From NCBI GenBank assembly GCA_020635855.1, contig JACJYZ010000002.1, forward strand, positions 1,612,001-1,676,000: a stretch of 64,000 nt of DNA, given 5' to 3'. A program made the position numbers and the translations under genes. A model generated the notes under the pieces. That model had not been told where the DNA came from. It made no database searches and saw nothing but the letters and a program-made list of their open reading frames with translations. Below are positions 25,139 to 34,101 of this stretch, piece after piece. Every line of letters begins with the position of its first letter. Position 1 is the first letter of the stretch. This stretch comes from Flavobacteriales bacterium (lineage in GTDB: Bacteria > Bacteroidota > Bacteroidia > JACJYZ01).

Positions 25139-27231
25139 TCCACAGACGCCTCATATCCTGTTTCACTTTCCTGTTCTGGCTGATGGCGTTCAACGGATAT
25201 GCACAAAAGACCGGCGGCGCGCAAACCGGCTTCACCCGCTTATCGCAACAAACACTCACAAGATGGACGGGCACTTACTCCTTTGACCTCCCCCTCTCGG
25301 AACAGGTCCTGAAAGAATTTGTAAAAGAACATATGGGCTTGTCGGGCGACTGGAATCTGGTTATGGAAAACCGGATTGAAAGTCCGGCCGCCTACCACTA
25401 CCATTTTCAACTTATATATAAAGGTACCCCCCTGTACCATGTGCAGGTTGGTTTGAATGTGTCGCGCGCCGGCAAACTGCTCACCCTGTTCACACCAACA
25501 GGTATTGCCGGAAAGCAACCGTTATCCACGACATTCCCCGATGAGCAGCCCGCACGTTTACTTGCCGCTGCGCAAATGGGTGATGTCATGTACGACGCGT
25601 TCACGAGTGAACATGTGTGGGTTTGGAACAATGGGAACCTGTTGCCGTCGGTTCGGGTGCATGTACGCACAACCGACTTCCGCGTGCAGGATTTTATTGT
25701 GGATGAAAACGGTGAGTTGTTGGAACGATACGATTACAACAGGTACGTTCACGCACCCGCACCGCCGGACTCCCTGGTGGATGCACACGTGTTCATGCCC
25801 GATCCACTCACCAGTGCCGGGGTGAATTACGGTGGCAATTATGTCGACAACAACGACGGAGATTCTCCTTATCTGAACAATGAACGGAAAGCGGTTGCCA
25901 TGAAGGTGATGCTGGACGGAGATACTTTCAGGCTGAAAGGCCCTTATGCCGAGATCAAAGAGTTTTCGATTCCGGATATGCCACCCGTTCGCAGCGTGGT
26001 TCCGTCATTTGATTTCACCCGCAGCCAAGACGGGTTTGAAGATGTGAATGCCTACTATCATGTAAATGTATTTCAGGAACACGTTCAGGCATTGGGCTTT
26101 ACCAACCTGGTGAACTATCCCATCCAGATAGATGCACATGCCCTGAACGGAGATGACAATTCGCAGTTTGTTGCCGGAACACCCGGGCGTTTGTTTTTCG
26201 GAGAAGGCGGCGTGGATGATGCGGAGGACGCCGATGTGGTCAACCATGAATACGGTCATGCCATTTCCCAGGATGCAGCTCCCAATACCAACTGGGGCAC
26301 CGAACGCAATGCACTGGATGAAGCCAACGGAGACTACTTCGCCGCGTCATGGTCGCGCTACTATTCGCCCAACGGTTGGGAAAATGTATTTACCTGGGAT
26401 GGTCACAATGAATTCTGGGATGGACGCACCGCAGTGAGTTCCAAGCATTACCCCGAAGACGTGCAACAGAACCTTTACCTGGATACCGACATCTGGTCGG
26501 CCACCCTGATGGAAATTTGGGGTGTTGTGGGGATGGATGTGACAGACCGGATCCTGTTGCAATCGATGTACAGTTATGCGGGTAACATGTCGATGCAGGA
26601 TGCCGCATACCTATATGTAGAGGCGGATGAACTGTTGTATGGTGGCAGCCACTACCCCACACTTTATAAGTATTTCGTGGCGCGCGGATTGTTACCGGAT
26701 ACATGCACGTCATTCAGCGGGAACAATGTTGTTGTGAATGCCGGAAGCGACCGTACGGTATGCCCGGGTGTTGAAGTAACCATCGGTGGAAGTCCGACCG
26801 CATTCGGAAATACCATTGCCGACTCCTTGCGTTGGACACCGGCTTCCGGTTTGAGTTGTACCGATTGTTCAAACCCTGTGGTGCAAACTTCGCAAACCAC
26901 CAATTATATGGTAACGGCATACTGGGGTGTTTGTCCGATATCGGATACCGTCACGGTTCGGATTACGGAATGCCAGGGATTGGTTTCCGTGATCGGTTCG
27001 GAAGCATTCAGGCGGGGTAAGAACGGTACACGTCTGACATGGCCGGCTGGAGATCCGATACATGCTACGTTGTGGGATGTCACCGGAAAAATGTTGGACG
27101 AATACACATCGTCCTCTGGTAACCTGCCGATTGATAGCCGCCATCTGAACCAGGGGGTGTATCTGTTGCAGGTGGATTGGAACGGTGAACGGTATGTCTT
27201 CCGGTTGGCCAAGAACTGGCCGGCGAATTAA
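25135..27231 (+). CDS. Secreted zinc metalloprotease with T9SS C-terminal sorting domain
   Basis: 698 residues. A signal peptide (cleavage near GYAQ, residue 24) is followed by a propeptide-like region (50-200) with a FTP/PepSY-like VQVGLNVSRAGKLLTLF. The protease core has HEYGH at 371-375 and a downstream acidic ligand in LDEANGD (E396), the gluzincin pattern of M36/M4-like enzymes. A Cys-containing Ig-like segment near 540-625 (GSDRTVCPGVEVTIGGSP, CPISDTVTVRI) is common in Bacteroidota surface proteins. The C-terminus (LWDVTGKMLDEYTSS, GVYLLQVDWNGERYVFRL) is a type A T9SS sorting signal. ATG 25135 overlaps the yigZ stop. Confidence 0.88.
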   Translation: MIHRRLISCFTFLFWLMAFNGYAQKTGGAQTGFTRLSQQTLTRWTGTYSFDLPLSEQVLKEFVKEHMGLSGDWNLVMENRIESPAAYHYHFQLIYKGTPLYHVQVGLNVSRAGKLLTLFTPTGIAGKQPLSTTFPDEQPARLLAAAQMGDVMYDAFTSEHVWVWNNGNLLPSVRVHVRTTDFRVQDFIVDENGELLERYDYNRYVHAPAPPDSLVDAHVFMPDPLTSAGVNYGGNYVDNNDGDSPYLNNERKAVAMKVMLDGDTFRLKGPYAEIKEFSIPDMPPVRSVVPSFDFTRSQDGFEDVNAYYHVNVFQEHVQALGFTNLVNYPIQIDAHALNGDDNSQFVAGTPGRLFFGEGGVDDAEDADVVNHEYGHAISQDAAPNTNWGTERNALDEANGDYFAASWSRYYSPNGWENVFTWDGHNEFWDGRTAVSSKHYPEDVQQNLYLDTDIWSATLMEIWGVVGMDVTDRILLQSMYSYAGNMSMQDAAYLYVEADELLYGGSHYPTLYKYFVARGLLPDTCTSFSGNNVVVNAGSDRTVCPGVEVTIGGSPTAFGNTIADSLRWTPASGLSCTDCSNPVVQTSQTTNYMVTAYWGVCPISDTVTVRITECQGLVSVIGSEAFRRGKNGTRLTWPAGDPIHATLWDVTGKMLDEYTSSSGNLPIDSRHLNQGVYLLQVDWNGERYVFRLAKNWPAN

Positions 27232-27276
27232 AGGTACAGAAGGCTTATTCCATTCCGATTTCTTTAATAAAAAAGA

Positions 27277-27416
27277 TGCCACAAAGACACGAAGGCACTA
27301 AGAAGGTATGTGCTTGTGTGTGTGCAGGCGTTCATTCGGTATTGGTCACGAAGACGTGAGAAACACCAGGAACAAGAAAAACACTTTGTGCCTTGGTGTC
27401 TTTGCGGCAATTCCTC
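27277..27416. repeat. Octad-repeat hairpin (GCCACRAAG family), copy 2
   Basis: The left arm GCCACAAAGACACGAAGGCA (27277-) and the right arm CTTTGTGCCTTGGTGTCTTT (to 27414) are inverted and built of 8-base units. About 80 bases lie between them. It fills the gap between the converging protease and thioesterase genes. Confidence 0.7.
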
Positions 27417-27428
27417 TTATCGGTTCAA

Positions 27429-27836
27429 TCAGGATAGAACATCCCTCAGCCGATCCACCATTTCTTCCGGTGCACGTGTCGGGCGGTTGGTTTCTTTGTT
27501 CAGGAAAAACAAAGTGGTTTCGGCGATGTTCACCTTCTCCCCTTTTTCATTGAATGTTTCATAATGAAAAGTGATGCGTGCTTCGGGCAGTTCCTGTATG
27601 GATGTGCGGATGGTCAGTGCATCATCATAGAAGGCGGGCTTCAGATATTTGATGTTGTAGGATACGACCGGCATCAGGATGCCCTGGTCTTCCAGTTCTC
27701 GGTAACTGAACCCGAGGGCCTTCATGCAATCCACCCGGGCCACTTCAAAATAGGTGGCATAATTGCCATAGTACACATATCCCATGCGATCGGTTTCCGC
27801 ATACCTGACACGAAGAATGGTTTCCGTTACATGCAT
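27429..27836 (-). CDS. Acyl-CoA thioesterase of the YbgC / 4-hydroxybenzoyl-CoA type
   Basis: 135 residues, single hotdog domain. The active-site region RVRYAETDRMGYVYYGNYATYF holds D16, the catalytic aspartate position of the YbgC/4HBT group, and VDCMKALGFSYRELEDQGIL follows as in that family. It hydrolyses acyl-CoA or acyl-ACP thioesters; chain length is unknown. A TATCTTTA box ends 4 bases before the ATG, another near-leaderless arrangement. It converges on the protease gene and is divergent from dnaA. Confidence 0.9.
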   Translation of the reverse strand: MHVTETILRVRYAETDRMGYVYYGNYATYFEVARVDCMKALGFSYRELEDQGILMPVVSYNIKYLKPAFYDDALTIRTSIQELPEARITFHYETFNEKGEKVNIAETTLFFLNKETNRPTRAPEEMVDRLRDVLS

Positions 27837-28310
27837 GTGCTAAAGATAGTCAAAAGGGAATGTGACCCGCAGTAGAACAGGATTTGAATGCATGATTGCA
27901 CACAATCTTTTTCTAAAAAACGAGTCTGAGAAGACGCGATCTTGTGATGAAAACGAGGTATCTTCCCACCGGGAACAACGGGTATGCAATACTTGATTGG
28001 GATAACTTTGGGAATAAGAAACTTGTTTCCAATCACTTACAAAACCCCTTTATTTATGGGGGATGCATCTGCGAAGATGAAGTGGAGTTTTGCAAGAAAA
28101 ACCCGTCTTTTTTTTGGCGAAACAGGGAAGCTATTTTTTTGACATTATCAATAGCAAGAAAATTTTTTTTTCATTTTTTTTTCAAAAATATTTGCCTAAT
28201 ATTAAAACCGCCAATGATCCTGGATCCCCGATCAGACAAGGATTTTGACAGTTTTTGAATTTTACTATTTTCGCGTCTCTTATTTATTTTTTTCAATCCA
28301 TTTTACGCTT
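27837..28310. other. AT-rich intergenic region upstream of dnaA
   Basis: 474 bases without a gene. It contains A/T runs at 28130-28200, a TAACTTTG box (28003-28010) and no cluster of DnaA boxes (TTATCCACA-like) that I could find, so an origin here is not supported. Confidence 0.5.
28244..28273 (+). promoter_or_regulatory. Probable dnaA promoter (TTTG-N18-TATTTTCG)
   Basis: TTTG at 28244-28247 and TATTTTCG at 28266-28273 (one base off consensus), 37 bases upstream of the dnaA ATG. Confidence 0.5.
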
Positions 28311-29744
28311 ATGAGTAAATCAGCTGAACAGGTTTGGGAAACGTGTCTTGAAATCATCAAAGACAATGTGTCGACCCAAAGCTTTAAAACCTGGTTCGAG
28401 CCGATTAAGCCGGTGAAACTGAAAGGGAATGTCCTGACCATCCAGGTACCCAGTCAGTTCTTTTACGAATGGTTGGAAGAGCACTACGTTTCTCTTTTGA
28501 AGAAGACGGTTAAAAAGGAACTTGGAAGTGAAGGTCGCCTGGAGTATTCCATTATTATGGACAATGCCTCCAACCAGGCCAAGCCTTATACGGTGAACAT
28601 CCCCACCACCAACAAGTCGGCCTTAAAAAACGCACCGGTGGATTTCCCGGTGGACCTTGGCAGCAAGACCATCCGGAATCCTTTTATCATTCCGGGTCTT
28701 CAGAAAGTGAACGTAGATTCTCAACTCAACCCCAATTACTCTTTTGAGAATTTCGTAGAGGGGGATTGCAATCGTTTGGCCAGGTCGGCCGGCTTTGCGG
28801 TTGCAAACAAACCAGGTGGAACGGCATTCAACCCACTCCTTATATACGGGGGTGTCGGATTAGGTAAAACCCATTTGGCTCACGCCATCGGGATACGCAT
28901 CAAAAACAATTTCCCCAGTAAGACCGTGCTGTATGTTTCTTCGGAAAAGTTCTGTCACCAGTTTATTGATTCGGTGAAGAACAACAGCCAGAACGACTTT
29001 GTACACTTCTATCAAATGATGGATGTGCTGATCATCGACGATGTTCAATTCCTCGCAGGAAAAGAAAAAACACAGGATGTATTCTTTCACATCTTCAACC
29101 ACCTCCACCAAAACGGTAAGCAGATTGTTCTGACCGCCGACAAGGCACCGGTTGAAATGCAGGGCATGGAACAACGTTTGTTGTCGCGTTTCAAATGGGG
29201 ACTTGCAGCCGACCTGCAGGCGCCCGACCTCGAAACACGTATCGCCATCCTGGAAAAGAAAATGTACATGGAAGGTGTGGACCTCCCCGGTGAAGTGGCC
29301 GAATACCTCGCCTACTCCATCTCCACCAACATCCGTGAACTGGAAGGTGCTTTCATTTCTTTGCTGGCTCAGGCTTCTTTGAACAAAAAGAACATCACCC
29401 TGGAGCTGGCGAAGCAGATGATCGACAAGTTTGTGAAGAACACTGCCAGGGAAGTGTCCATCGACTACATCCAGAAAGTGGTGTGCGATTACTTTGATCT
29501 GCCCATCGAACTGATGAAGTCGAAAACCCGCAAACGCGAGGTGGTACAAGCGAGGCAAATCGCCATGTACTTTGCCAAAAACCTGACCAAGGCTTCGCTT
29601 GCCAACATCGGAATGCATTGTGGTGGCAAAGACCACGCAACGGTATTGCATGCCTGCCGCACGGTGAATAACTTAATGGATACCGACAAGCGTTTCAGGG
29701 CTTATATCGAAGACCTGGAAAAGCGAATCAGCATCAACAGTTGA
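28311..29744 (+). CDS. dnaA: Chromosomal replication initiator protein DnaA
   Basis: 477 residues. Binds the origin and opens it for helicase loading. Domain I (EQVWETCLEIIKDNVSTQSF), a short linker, the AAA+ domain with Walker A GGVGLGKTH (180-188) and Walker B VLIIDDVQF (239-247), sensor and arginine-finger segments (LLSRFKWGL), and domain IV with the DnaA signature GKDHATVLHACRTV near the C-terminus. The frame runs upstream to 28245, but the ATG at 28311 begins the conserved MSKSAEQVWETCLEII and follows the promoter. Confidence 0.98.
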   Translation: MSKSAEQVWETCLEIIKDNVSTQSFKTWFEPIKPVKLKGNVLTIQVPSQFFYEWLEEHYVSLLKKTVKKELGSEGRLEYSIIMDNASNQAKPYTVNIPTTNKSALKNAPVDFPVDLGSKTIRNPFIIPGLQKVNVDSQLNPNYSFENFVEGDCNRLARSAGFAVANKPGGTAFNPLLIYGGVGLGKTHLAHAIGIRIKNNFPSKTVLYVSSEKFCHQFIDSVKNNSQNDFVHFYQMMDVLIIDDVQFLAGKEKTQDVFFHIFNHLHQNGKQIVLTADKAPVEMQGMEQRLLSRFKWGLAADLQAPDLETRIAILEKKMYMEGVDLPGEVAEYLAYSISTNIRELEGAFISLLAQASLNKKNITLELAKQMIDKFVKNTAREVSIDYIQKVVCDYFDLPIELMKSKTRKREVVQARQIAMYFAKNLTKASLANIGMHCGGKDHATVLHACRTVNNLMDTDKRFRAYIEDLEKRISINS

Positions 29745-29766
29745 ATGTGAGATTACCCAGTATCAG

Positions 29767-29798
29767 GAAAACCGGAGTCGAAAGGCTTCGGTTTTTTT
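29767..29798 (+). terminator. Intrinsic terminator of dnaA
   Basis: AAAACCGGAG and CTTCGGTTTT pair (one mismatch) around TCGAAAGG and run into TTTT; 22 bases after the dnaA stop. Confidence 0.75.
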
Positions 29799-29809
29799 GT
29801 TGCATTTCT

Positions 29810-31081
29810 TCAGGCTTTCTTCCGCAATTCAATGACGGTGATCTCGGGCGCCATGCCCACCCTTCCGGGGAATCCCAGGAAGCCGAATCCGCGGTTCACA
29901 TAGAGGTGTTGTTTGCCTTCGGAATACATGCCGGCCCACCGCGGATACTTATATTGCACCGGGCTCCACTTGAGTCCGAGTGTGGTGGACTCCACCCCGA
30001 ATTGAGCACCGTGGGTATGCCCGGCCAGGGTCAGGTCGATGTCGGTTTGTCCAAGCACCTGGGCATCCCAATGAGAGGGATCATGTGACATCAGCACCTT
30101 GAAAGGAATGTCTTCAGGAATGCCTTGCAAAGCTTTCGATAGGTCGCCGTACTGGTGAAACGGGGGCTTGCCCCAATTTTCAACTCCTACCAATGCGATG
30201 CGTTCGCCTCCCCTTTCGAGGATCCTATTCTCATTTCGCAACAGGTCGAAACCGATGGCTTCATGCATGCCCACCACTTCATTGAAGTTACGGGCTTTGT
30301 CTTCCGGAGAATCCCAGTTGCTGTAGTCGCCATAGTCGTGGTTGCCGAGCGAGGAGTATCTTCCGTGTTTGGCTTCGAACTGTTCGAGGTATGGCAACCA
30401 TCCATCCAGTTCCGCCGAGAAATTGTTTACAAGGTCACCGGTGAACAGCATCACATCTCCCATTTCCCGGTTGGCCATTTCCAGTCCGACCTTCACCGCA
30501 TCAAAGTCCTTATCAAAACTTCCGATGTGCAGGTCGCTGATTTGCACGATGCGAAATCCGTCGAATGCATTCGGCAGGTTGGGTAGTTCGAGTGTTTCCT
30601 TCAGGACACGGAAATCATACCGTCCCTTCAGGATGCCGTATGAAATGCCGATGAAGGGAATGGCGGCAACTCCGAGTCCGGCCTTGGTAAGAAACGTGGC
30701 CCTGTCCATGGGGGTACCGGGTATGCCCACCGGTTCCGAACGGAAACGCCTGGCCAGTTTATTGATGAGCCAGCGGAAGTCGTCTGCCAGTTGAAAGAGG
30801 TTGAAGATGATCTTGGGGATGGCGGATACCAACCCCATCCCGAACAGGTACGATGCACGGACGTGCATCTGTGGGTTGTAATTGCCACGGAAGTGGTAGC
30901 TGAGCCAAAGCATGTATCCGATGAACACCACGGTGTACGACCAATAGATGCCCGTTAGTATCTGCAACACCCTTTTCGGCAACGGCCATGATAATTTTTT
31001 CCACCCGCGGTAGGCATACGCATCCAGCAACAGGATGAATAAAGCGAGGACAAGGATCGTTATATAAGGAAAGGTCCGCAT
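29810..31081 (-). CDS. Membrane-anchored metallophosphoesterase
   Basis: 423 residues. The N-terminal third has several hydrophobic segments (YITILVLALFILLLDAY, SYTVVFIGYMLWLSY, ASYLFGMGLVSAIPKI). The calcineurin-like core then shows the ordered motifs ISDLHIGS, GDLVNN, LGNHDYGD, MSHDPSHW and AGHTHGAQFG, binding two metal ions. This is the YkuE/YaeI-like family that hydrolyses phosphoesters, in some members UDP-diacylglucosamine-like lipids; the substrate here is unknown. The frame opens at a TTG (31090), but that overlaps the TACCTTTG box, so ATG 31081 is used. Confidence 0.93.
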   Translation of the reverse strand: MRTFPYITILVLALFILLLDAYAYRGWKKLSWPLPKRVLQILTGIYWSYTVVFIGYMLWLSYHFRGNYNPQMHVRASYLFGMGLVSAIPKIIFNLFQLADDFRWLINKLARRFRSEPVGIPGTPMDRATFLTKAGLGVAAIPFIGISYGILKGRYDFRVLKETLELPNLPNAFDGFRIVQISDLHIGSFDKDFDAVKVGLEMANREMGDVMLFTGDLVNNFSAELDGWLPYLEQFEAKHGRYSSLGNHDYGDYSNWDSPEDKARNFNEVVGMHEAIGFDLLRNENRILERGGERIALVGVENWGKPPFHQYGDLSKALQGIPEDIPFKVLMSHDPSHWDAQVLGQTDIDLTLAGHTHGAQFGVESTTLGLKWSPVQYKYPRWAGMYSEGKQHLYVNRGFGFLGFPGRVGMAPEITVIELRKKA

Positions 31082-31087
31082 CTCTAA

Positions 31088-31095
31088 CAAAGGTA
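31088..31095 (-). promoter_or_regulatory. -7 box TACCTTTG of the metallophosphoesterase gene
   Basis: A full TAnnTTTG match on the minus strand, 6 bases from the ATG at 31081; predicts an essentially leaderless mRNA. Confidence 0.6.
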
Positions 31096-31155
31096 AGTCT
31101 GCCTATCCGACCTGCCCCCATTTAATTGTTAAATTTTCCAAAAGGGATGAAAAAC

Positions 31156-31163
31156 CGTACTTT
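31156..31163 (+). promoter_or_regulatory. -7-like box TACTTTCG of the MORN-like gene
   Basis: One base off TAnnTTTG and 22 bases upstream of the ATG at 31186; it lies after the upstream ATGs of the open frame, supporting the shorter protein. Confidence 0.4.
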
Positions 31164-31185
31164 CGCTGGCTGTAAATTCAATCAA

Positions 31186-32076
31186 ATGAGAAGCCCCTTT
31201 TTCCCGGTTCTTTTTCTGTTTGCAACAACCGTGTTGTTATCAACCCGGGTTTCCGGGCAATCTTTTGAGATCACCCCTGAAAATACGCAGTACATCAACC
31301 AGCGTTTTGAGCAGGGGCAGTTGGTGTCATCGCTCCGCGACGACCTGGTCGGCGGCACGTGGACCCTTTATTACGATGCCGAGAAGACAAGGAAAATTGA
31401 ACAATGTTCCTATAAGAATGAAAAGCGTAACGGCGAGCACATCACCTGGTATCTGAACCAGCAAATGCGAACCCAGGTCGCCTATAAAAACGGCGACAAA
31501 ACCGGCACCGAAACCAGGTGGTATGAGAATGGTCAGATGATGAGCCAAACTTCGGCACACAGCATCACCGATACCGTTTGTGACCGCGTCGAATGGTACA
31601 AAACCGGTGAAGTCAGATACAAGGAAAAGCGGGATGGTGACAAAAGGTTAAGTACGGTCTACTATCCTGACGGTACCATCAAATGCGAGCGTGTGGAAAT
31701 GTATAGCAAAGATCCGAAACTGCTTCTTCCGCAATACGTGTTGATGAGTGAAGTCTGCCGGTGCAAGAACGGCAATACCCTTTATGATTATACCACCAAA
31801 CAGGGTGAGAAAACAGCCTATAAGGAATACCATTGCAACGGCAACCTGAAGATGCAGGGCACGATGGTTCAATCCCGCGATTTCAAAGTGGGAAAATGGA
31901 GTTACTACCGGATCGACGGAACGCCCGAACATGTTGAGTTATATAAGGACGCCGATACCCCGGTGAAGGCCAACATCAAAGACGGCATCTGGATCTATTA
32001 CCGCGATTCGGGTGAGATCGCCCGGGAAGAAACCTACCAGGATGGTGTACTGATGGAGTCTCATTTTGCCGATTGA
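31186..32076 (+). CDS. Secreted MORN-2 repeat protein (YwqK-like)
   Basis: 296 residues with a signal peptide (FPVLFLFATTVLLSTRVSG). The body is built of MORN-2 type repeats of about 22 residues: GTWTLYYDAEKTRKIEQCSY, NGEHITWYLNQQMRTQVAYK, GTETRWYENGQMMSQTS, RVEWYKTGEVRYKEK, LSTVYYPDGTIKCERVE, GKWSYYRIDGTPEHVELY and GIWIYYRDSGEIAREETY. Such proteins are often called YwqK-family antitoxins, but here it is an exported repeat protein without a toxin neighbour. Function unknown. The frame runs upstream to 31126; ATG 31186 gives the proper signal peptide. Confidence 0.85.
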   Translation: MRSPFFPVLFLFATTVLLSTRVSGQSFEITPENTQYINQRFEQGQLVSSLRDDLVGGTWTLYYDAEKTRKIEQCSYKNEKRNGEHITWYLNQQMRTQVAYKNGDKTGTETRWYENGQMMSQTSAHSITDTVCDRVEWYKTGEVRYKEKRDGDKRLSTVYYPDGTIKCERVEMYSKDPKLLLPQYVLMSEVCRCKNGNTLYDYTTKQGEKTAYKEYHCNGNLKMQGTMVQSRDFKVGKWSYYRIDGTPEHVELYKDADTPVKANIKDGIWIYYRDSGEIAREETYQDGVLMESHFAD

Positions 32077-32265
32077 TCTTTTTTCCCCTTCTTTGTTTAC
32101 CTGCTCGGCAGGAGGTGAATTTTGCATGTCAGAAGGAAGAACCTGGGCAGGGCGATCCTGATTCACGGTTTGAGGATTGGAGATATACCTCCGGGCTTTA
32201 TCGTTCTGAACATCATTGACCAGACTTCAGTCTGCTACTAACCATCATACCAAATCTTAACGACC

Positions 32266-33324
32266 ATGATTCGAATTTTGTCCATCGACGGAGGCGGAAT
32301 CCGCGGAATTCTGCCAGGCCAAGTCCTGGTGAGTCTTGAAAAAAAGATCCAACAGAAAACCAACAATCCGAATGCACGCATCAGTGATTACTTCGACCTG
32401 TTTGCCGGCACAAGCACAGGCGGTATCCTCACCTGTGCCCTGCTGGCACCCGATGTGATTGACCCCACCCGACCCAAGCTCACCGCGCAGGGAGCGGTGG
32501 ACCTGTACCTGAAACAGGGCGGTGAGATTTTCAAGAAAACCACCAGAAAAAAGTTCACCAGCATCTTCGGTCTGGCCGATGAGGTATATGATGAAAAGAA
32601 CATCGAAAAAGTGCTGAAAGATGTTTTCGGCGACATCAAGCTGAGCCAGTTGCTGAAACCCTGCTTCATCACATCTTACGACATCTTCCGCCGTCAGGCA
32701 CATTTCTTCGCACAGCATGATGCCAAGGAAAATGAAGGATATGATTTCCCGGTGGTTGATGTGTGTCGGTCCACTTCGGCTGCTCCCACCTACTTCGAGG
32801 TGAGCAAGGCCACATCCTCCACCGGCGTGGAATACCCACTGGTGGATGGAGGCGTATATGTGAACAATCCTTCCCTGTGCGCATACGCTGAGGCCTGTTC
32901 AATCTTCAAAAAACCGGGCGGCAAGGTGAATGTGACCGCCGATGACATCTTCATTCTTTCGCTGGGAACCGGTACCGAAAAGAAACCCTATCAGTACAAG
33001 AAAGCCAAGGACTGGGGCAAGGTGGAATGGATTGTGCCGCTGATCGACATCATGATGTCGGGCGTTTCGGAGACCGTTAGCTATCAGCTCCAACAAATTT
33101 ACAAGGCCATCGGTCGCCCCGATCAATACGTGCGCATCCAACCCATTATCGGAGATGCCGATACGGAAATGGACGATGCCACCCCAACCAACCTGAACGC
33201 ACTCAGGATGGCAGGTACCGAAAGTGCTGAGATCAATGAGAACCTGCTGGATCGGGTTGTGGCCACCATCACGGCAACGGAGGATGTAAAGCCAACCGTC
33301 GCTTCCACCGTGCATTCGATTTAG
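32266..33324 (+). CDS. Patatin-like phospholipase
   Basis: 352 residues, no signal peptide. The catalytic dyad motifs are complete: oxyanion loop DGGGIRG (8-14), nucleophile S50 in GTSTGG, and D194 in VDGGVYVNN. The ISDYFDLFAGTSTGGIL arrangement resembles the CBASS effector CapV and plant patatins, but there is no cyclic-nucleotide synthase or other defence gene beside it, so a lipid acyl hydrolase of housekeeping or unknown role is the fair call. Flanking gaps of 189 and 279 bases suggest it is transcribed alone. Confidence 0.93.
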   Translation: MIRILSIDGGGIRGILPGQVLVSLEKKIQQKTNNPNARISDYFDLFAGTSTGGILTCALLAPDVIDPTRPKLTAQGAVDLYLKQGGEIFKKTTRKKFTSIFGLADEVYDEKNIEKVLKDVFGDIKLSQLLKPCFITSYDIFRRQAHFFAQHDAKENEGYDFPVVDVCRSTSAAPTYFEVSKATSSTGVEYPLVDGGVYVNNPSLCAYAEACSIFKKPGGKVNVTADDIFILSLGTGTEKKPYQYKKAKDWGKVEWIVPLIDIMMSGVSETVSYQLQQIYKAIGRPDQYVRIQPIIGDADTEMDDATPTNLNALRMAGTESAEINENLLDRVVATITATEDVKPTVASTVHSI

Positions 33325-33348
33325 CTCAATATGGCCTGGTTGTTTTTT

Positions 33349-33456
33349 TGCCACAAAGGCACCAAGACGCGAAGTTTTTTATTGACAATATCATAAACCT
33401 TTGCGCCTTCGTGTCCCTGCCTGCCGACACCCAAGCCCGGAGCAACGGCAGGCAGG
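33349..33456. repeat. Octad-repeat hairpin (copy 3) plus perfect 11-bp inverted repeat
   Basis: GCCACAAAGGCACCAAGACG (33350-) and TTTGCGCCTTCGTGTCC (to 33416) form the octad hairpin. It is followed by CCTGCCTGCCG (33416-33426) and CGGCAGGCAGG (33446-33456), a perfect 11-bp inverted repeat with a 19-base loop. Nothing else is seen in the 33325-33603 gap. Confidence 0.6.
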
Positions 33457-33603
33457 TTTGCGGCATTTTCTCACCAGGAAAGTTTATTCCCGCAAATCAC
33501 CCCACCTCCTTTGGGCGGTATATCCGTTACTAAAACGACATTGTTGATAACTCTGTCGAGATTATGGAACCGTAGGGAGGCGCTTTACGTATCTTGCTTG
33601 TAA

Positions 33604-33969
33604 ATGTCCAGTGAAATGAAAAAAGTGCTTGCCGGATTGTTGTTGGTGATCGCTTCCCCCTTCGTAAAAGCTCAAGGTACATGGGAATGCGGTTATGTTG
33701 ATTTGGGTAAAGGAATTCTGGAACAAACGGTCCTTCTCACCCAAACAGAGAACGACTTCAAATTCGCCTTTAAGGATTCTGTGAATACCAGTGTGGTGGA
33801 GCAGCTTCAGAAAGCCATCCCCCCTTATGATGAGATCCTGGAAGTGGACTTCGGTCCTACCACATTCCTTTACAACATCGACGGCAGCACCGTGGTGTTC
33901 CGCAAATGCAAATCGGCTGTAAGTACAAGCAGCAGTTCAGCGGACCTCCTCCCGTCGAAGCAACCCTAG
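33604..33969 (+). CDS. Small secreted protein of unknown function
   Basis: 121 residues with a signal peptide (KKVLAGLLLVIASPFVKAQ). The mature part, starting GTWECGYVDLGKG, has two cysteines (in WECGY and FRKCKS) and a Ser-rich tail; no known domain is recognised. ATG 33616 (M5) is an equally good start that removes an acidic residue from the n-region. A terminator follows, so it is monocistronic. Confidence 0.65.
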   Translation: MSSEMKKVLAGLLLVIASPFVKAQGTWECGYVDLGKGILEQTVLLTQTENDFKFAFKDSVNTSVVEQLQKAIPPYDEILEVDFGPTTFLYNIDGSTVVFRKCKSAVSTSSSSADLLPSKQP

Positions 33970-33988
33970 CCATCTTCTCAACCAGATA

Positions 33989-34023
33989 CAAAAGGCTGAC
34001 ACATACGTGCCGGCCTTTTTTTA
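33989..34023 (+). terminator. Terminator after the small secreted protein gene
   Basis: AAAAGGC and GCCTTTT-like arms (with an internal bulge) enclose about 20 bases and end in seven T. Confidence 0.55.
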
Positions 34024-34046
34024 TGCTTCCGTCCTGATACAATTGT

Positions 34047-34054
34047 TATTTTTG
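34047..34054 (+). promoter_or_regulatory. -7 box TATTTTTG of the DUF2911 gene
   Basis: A full TAnnTTTG match, 47 bases upstream of the ATG. Confidence 0.5.
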
Positions 34055-34101
34055 GTTTCTCCCAGGCCAAACCAAGTATCAACAAAACACCCCTAGCTAT
34101 C

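Noticed and set aside
27837..28310. Possible replication origin next to dnaA
   Set aside because: AT-rich, but no cluster of DnaA-box-like 9-mers was found by eye, and Bacteroidota origins are often not beside dnaA.
32266..33324. CBASS effector CapV
   Set aside because: The patatin motifs fit, but no CD-NTase, Cap2/Cap3 or other defence gene is adjacent.
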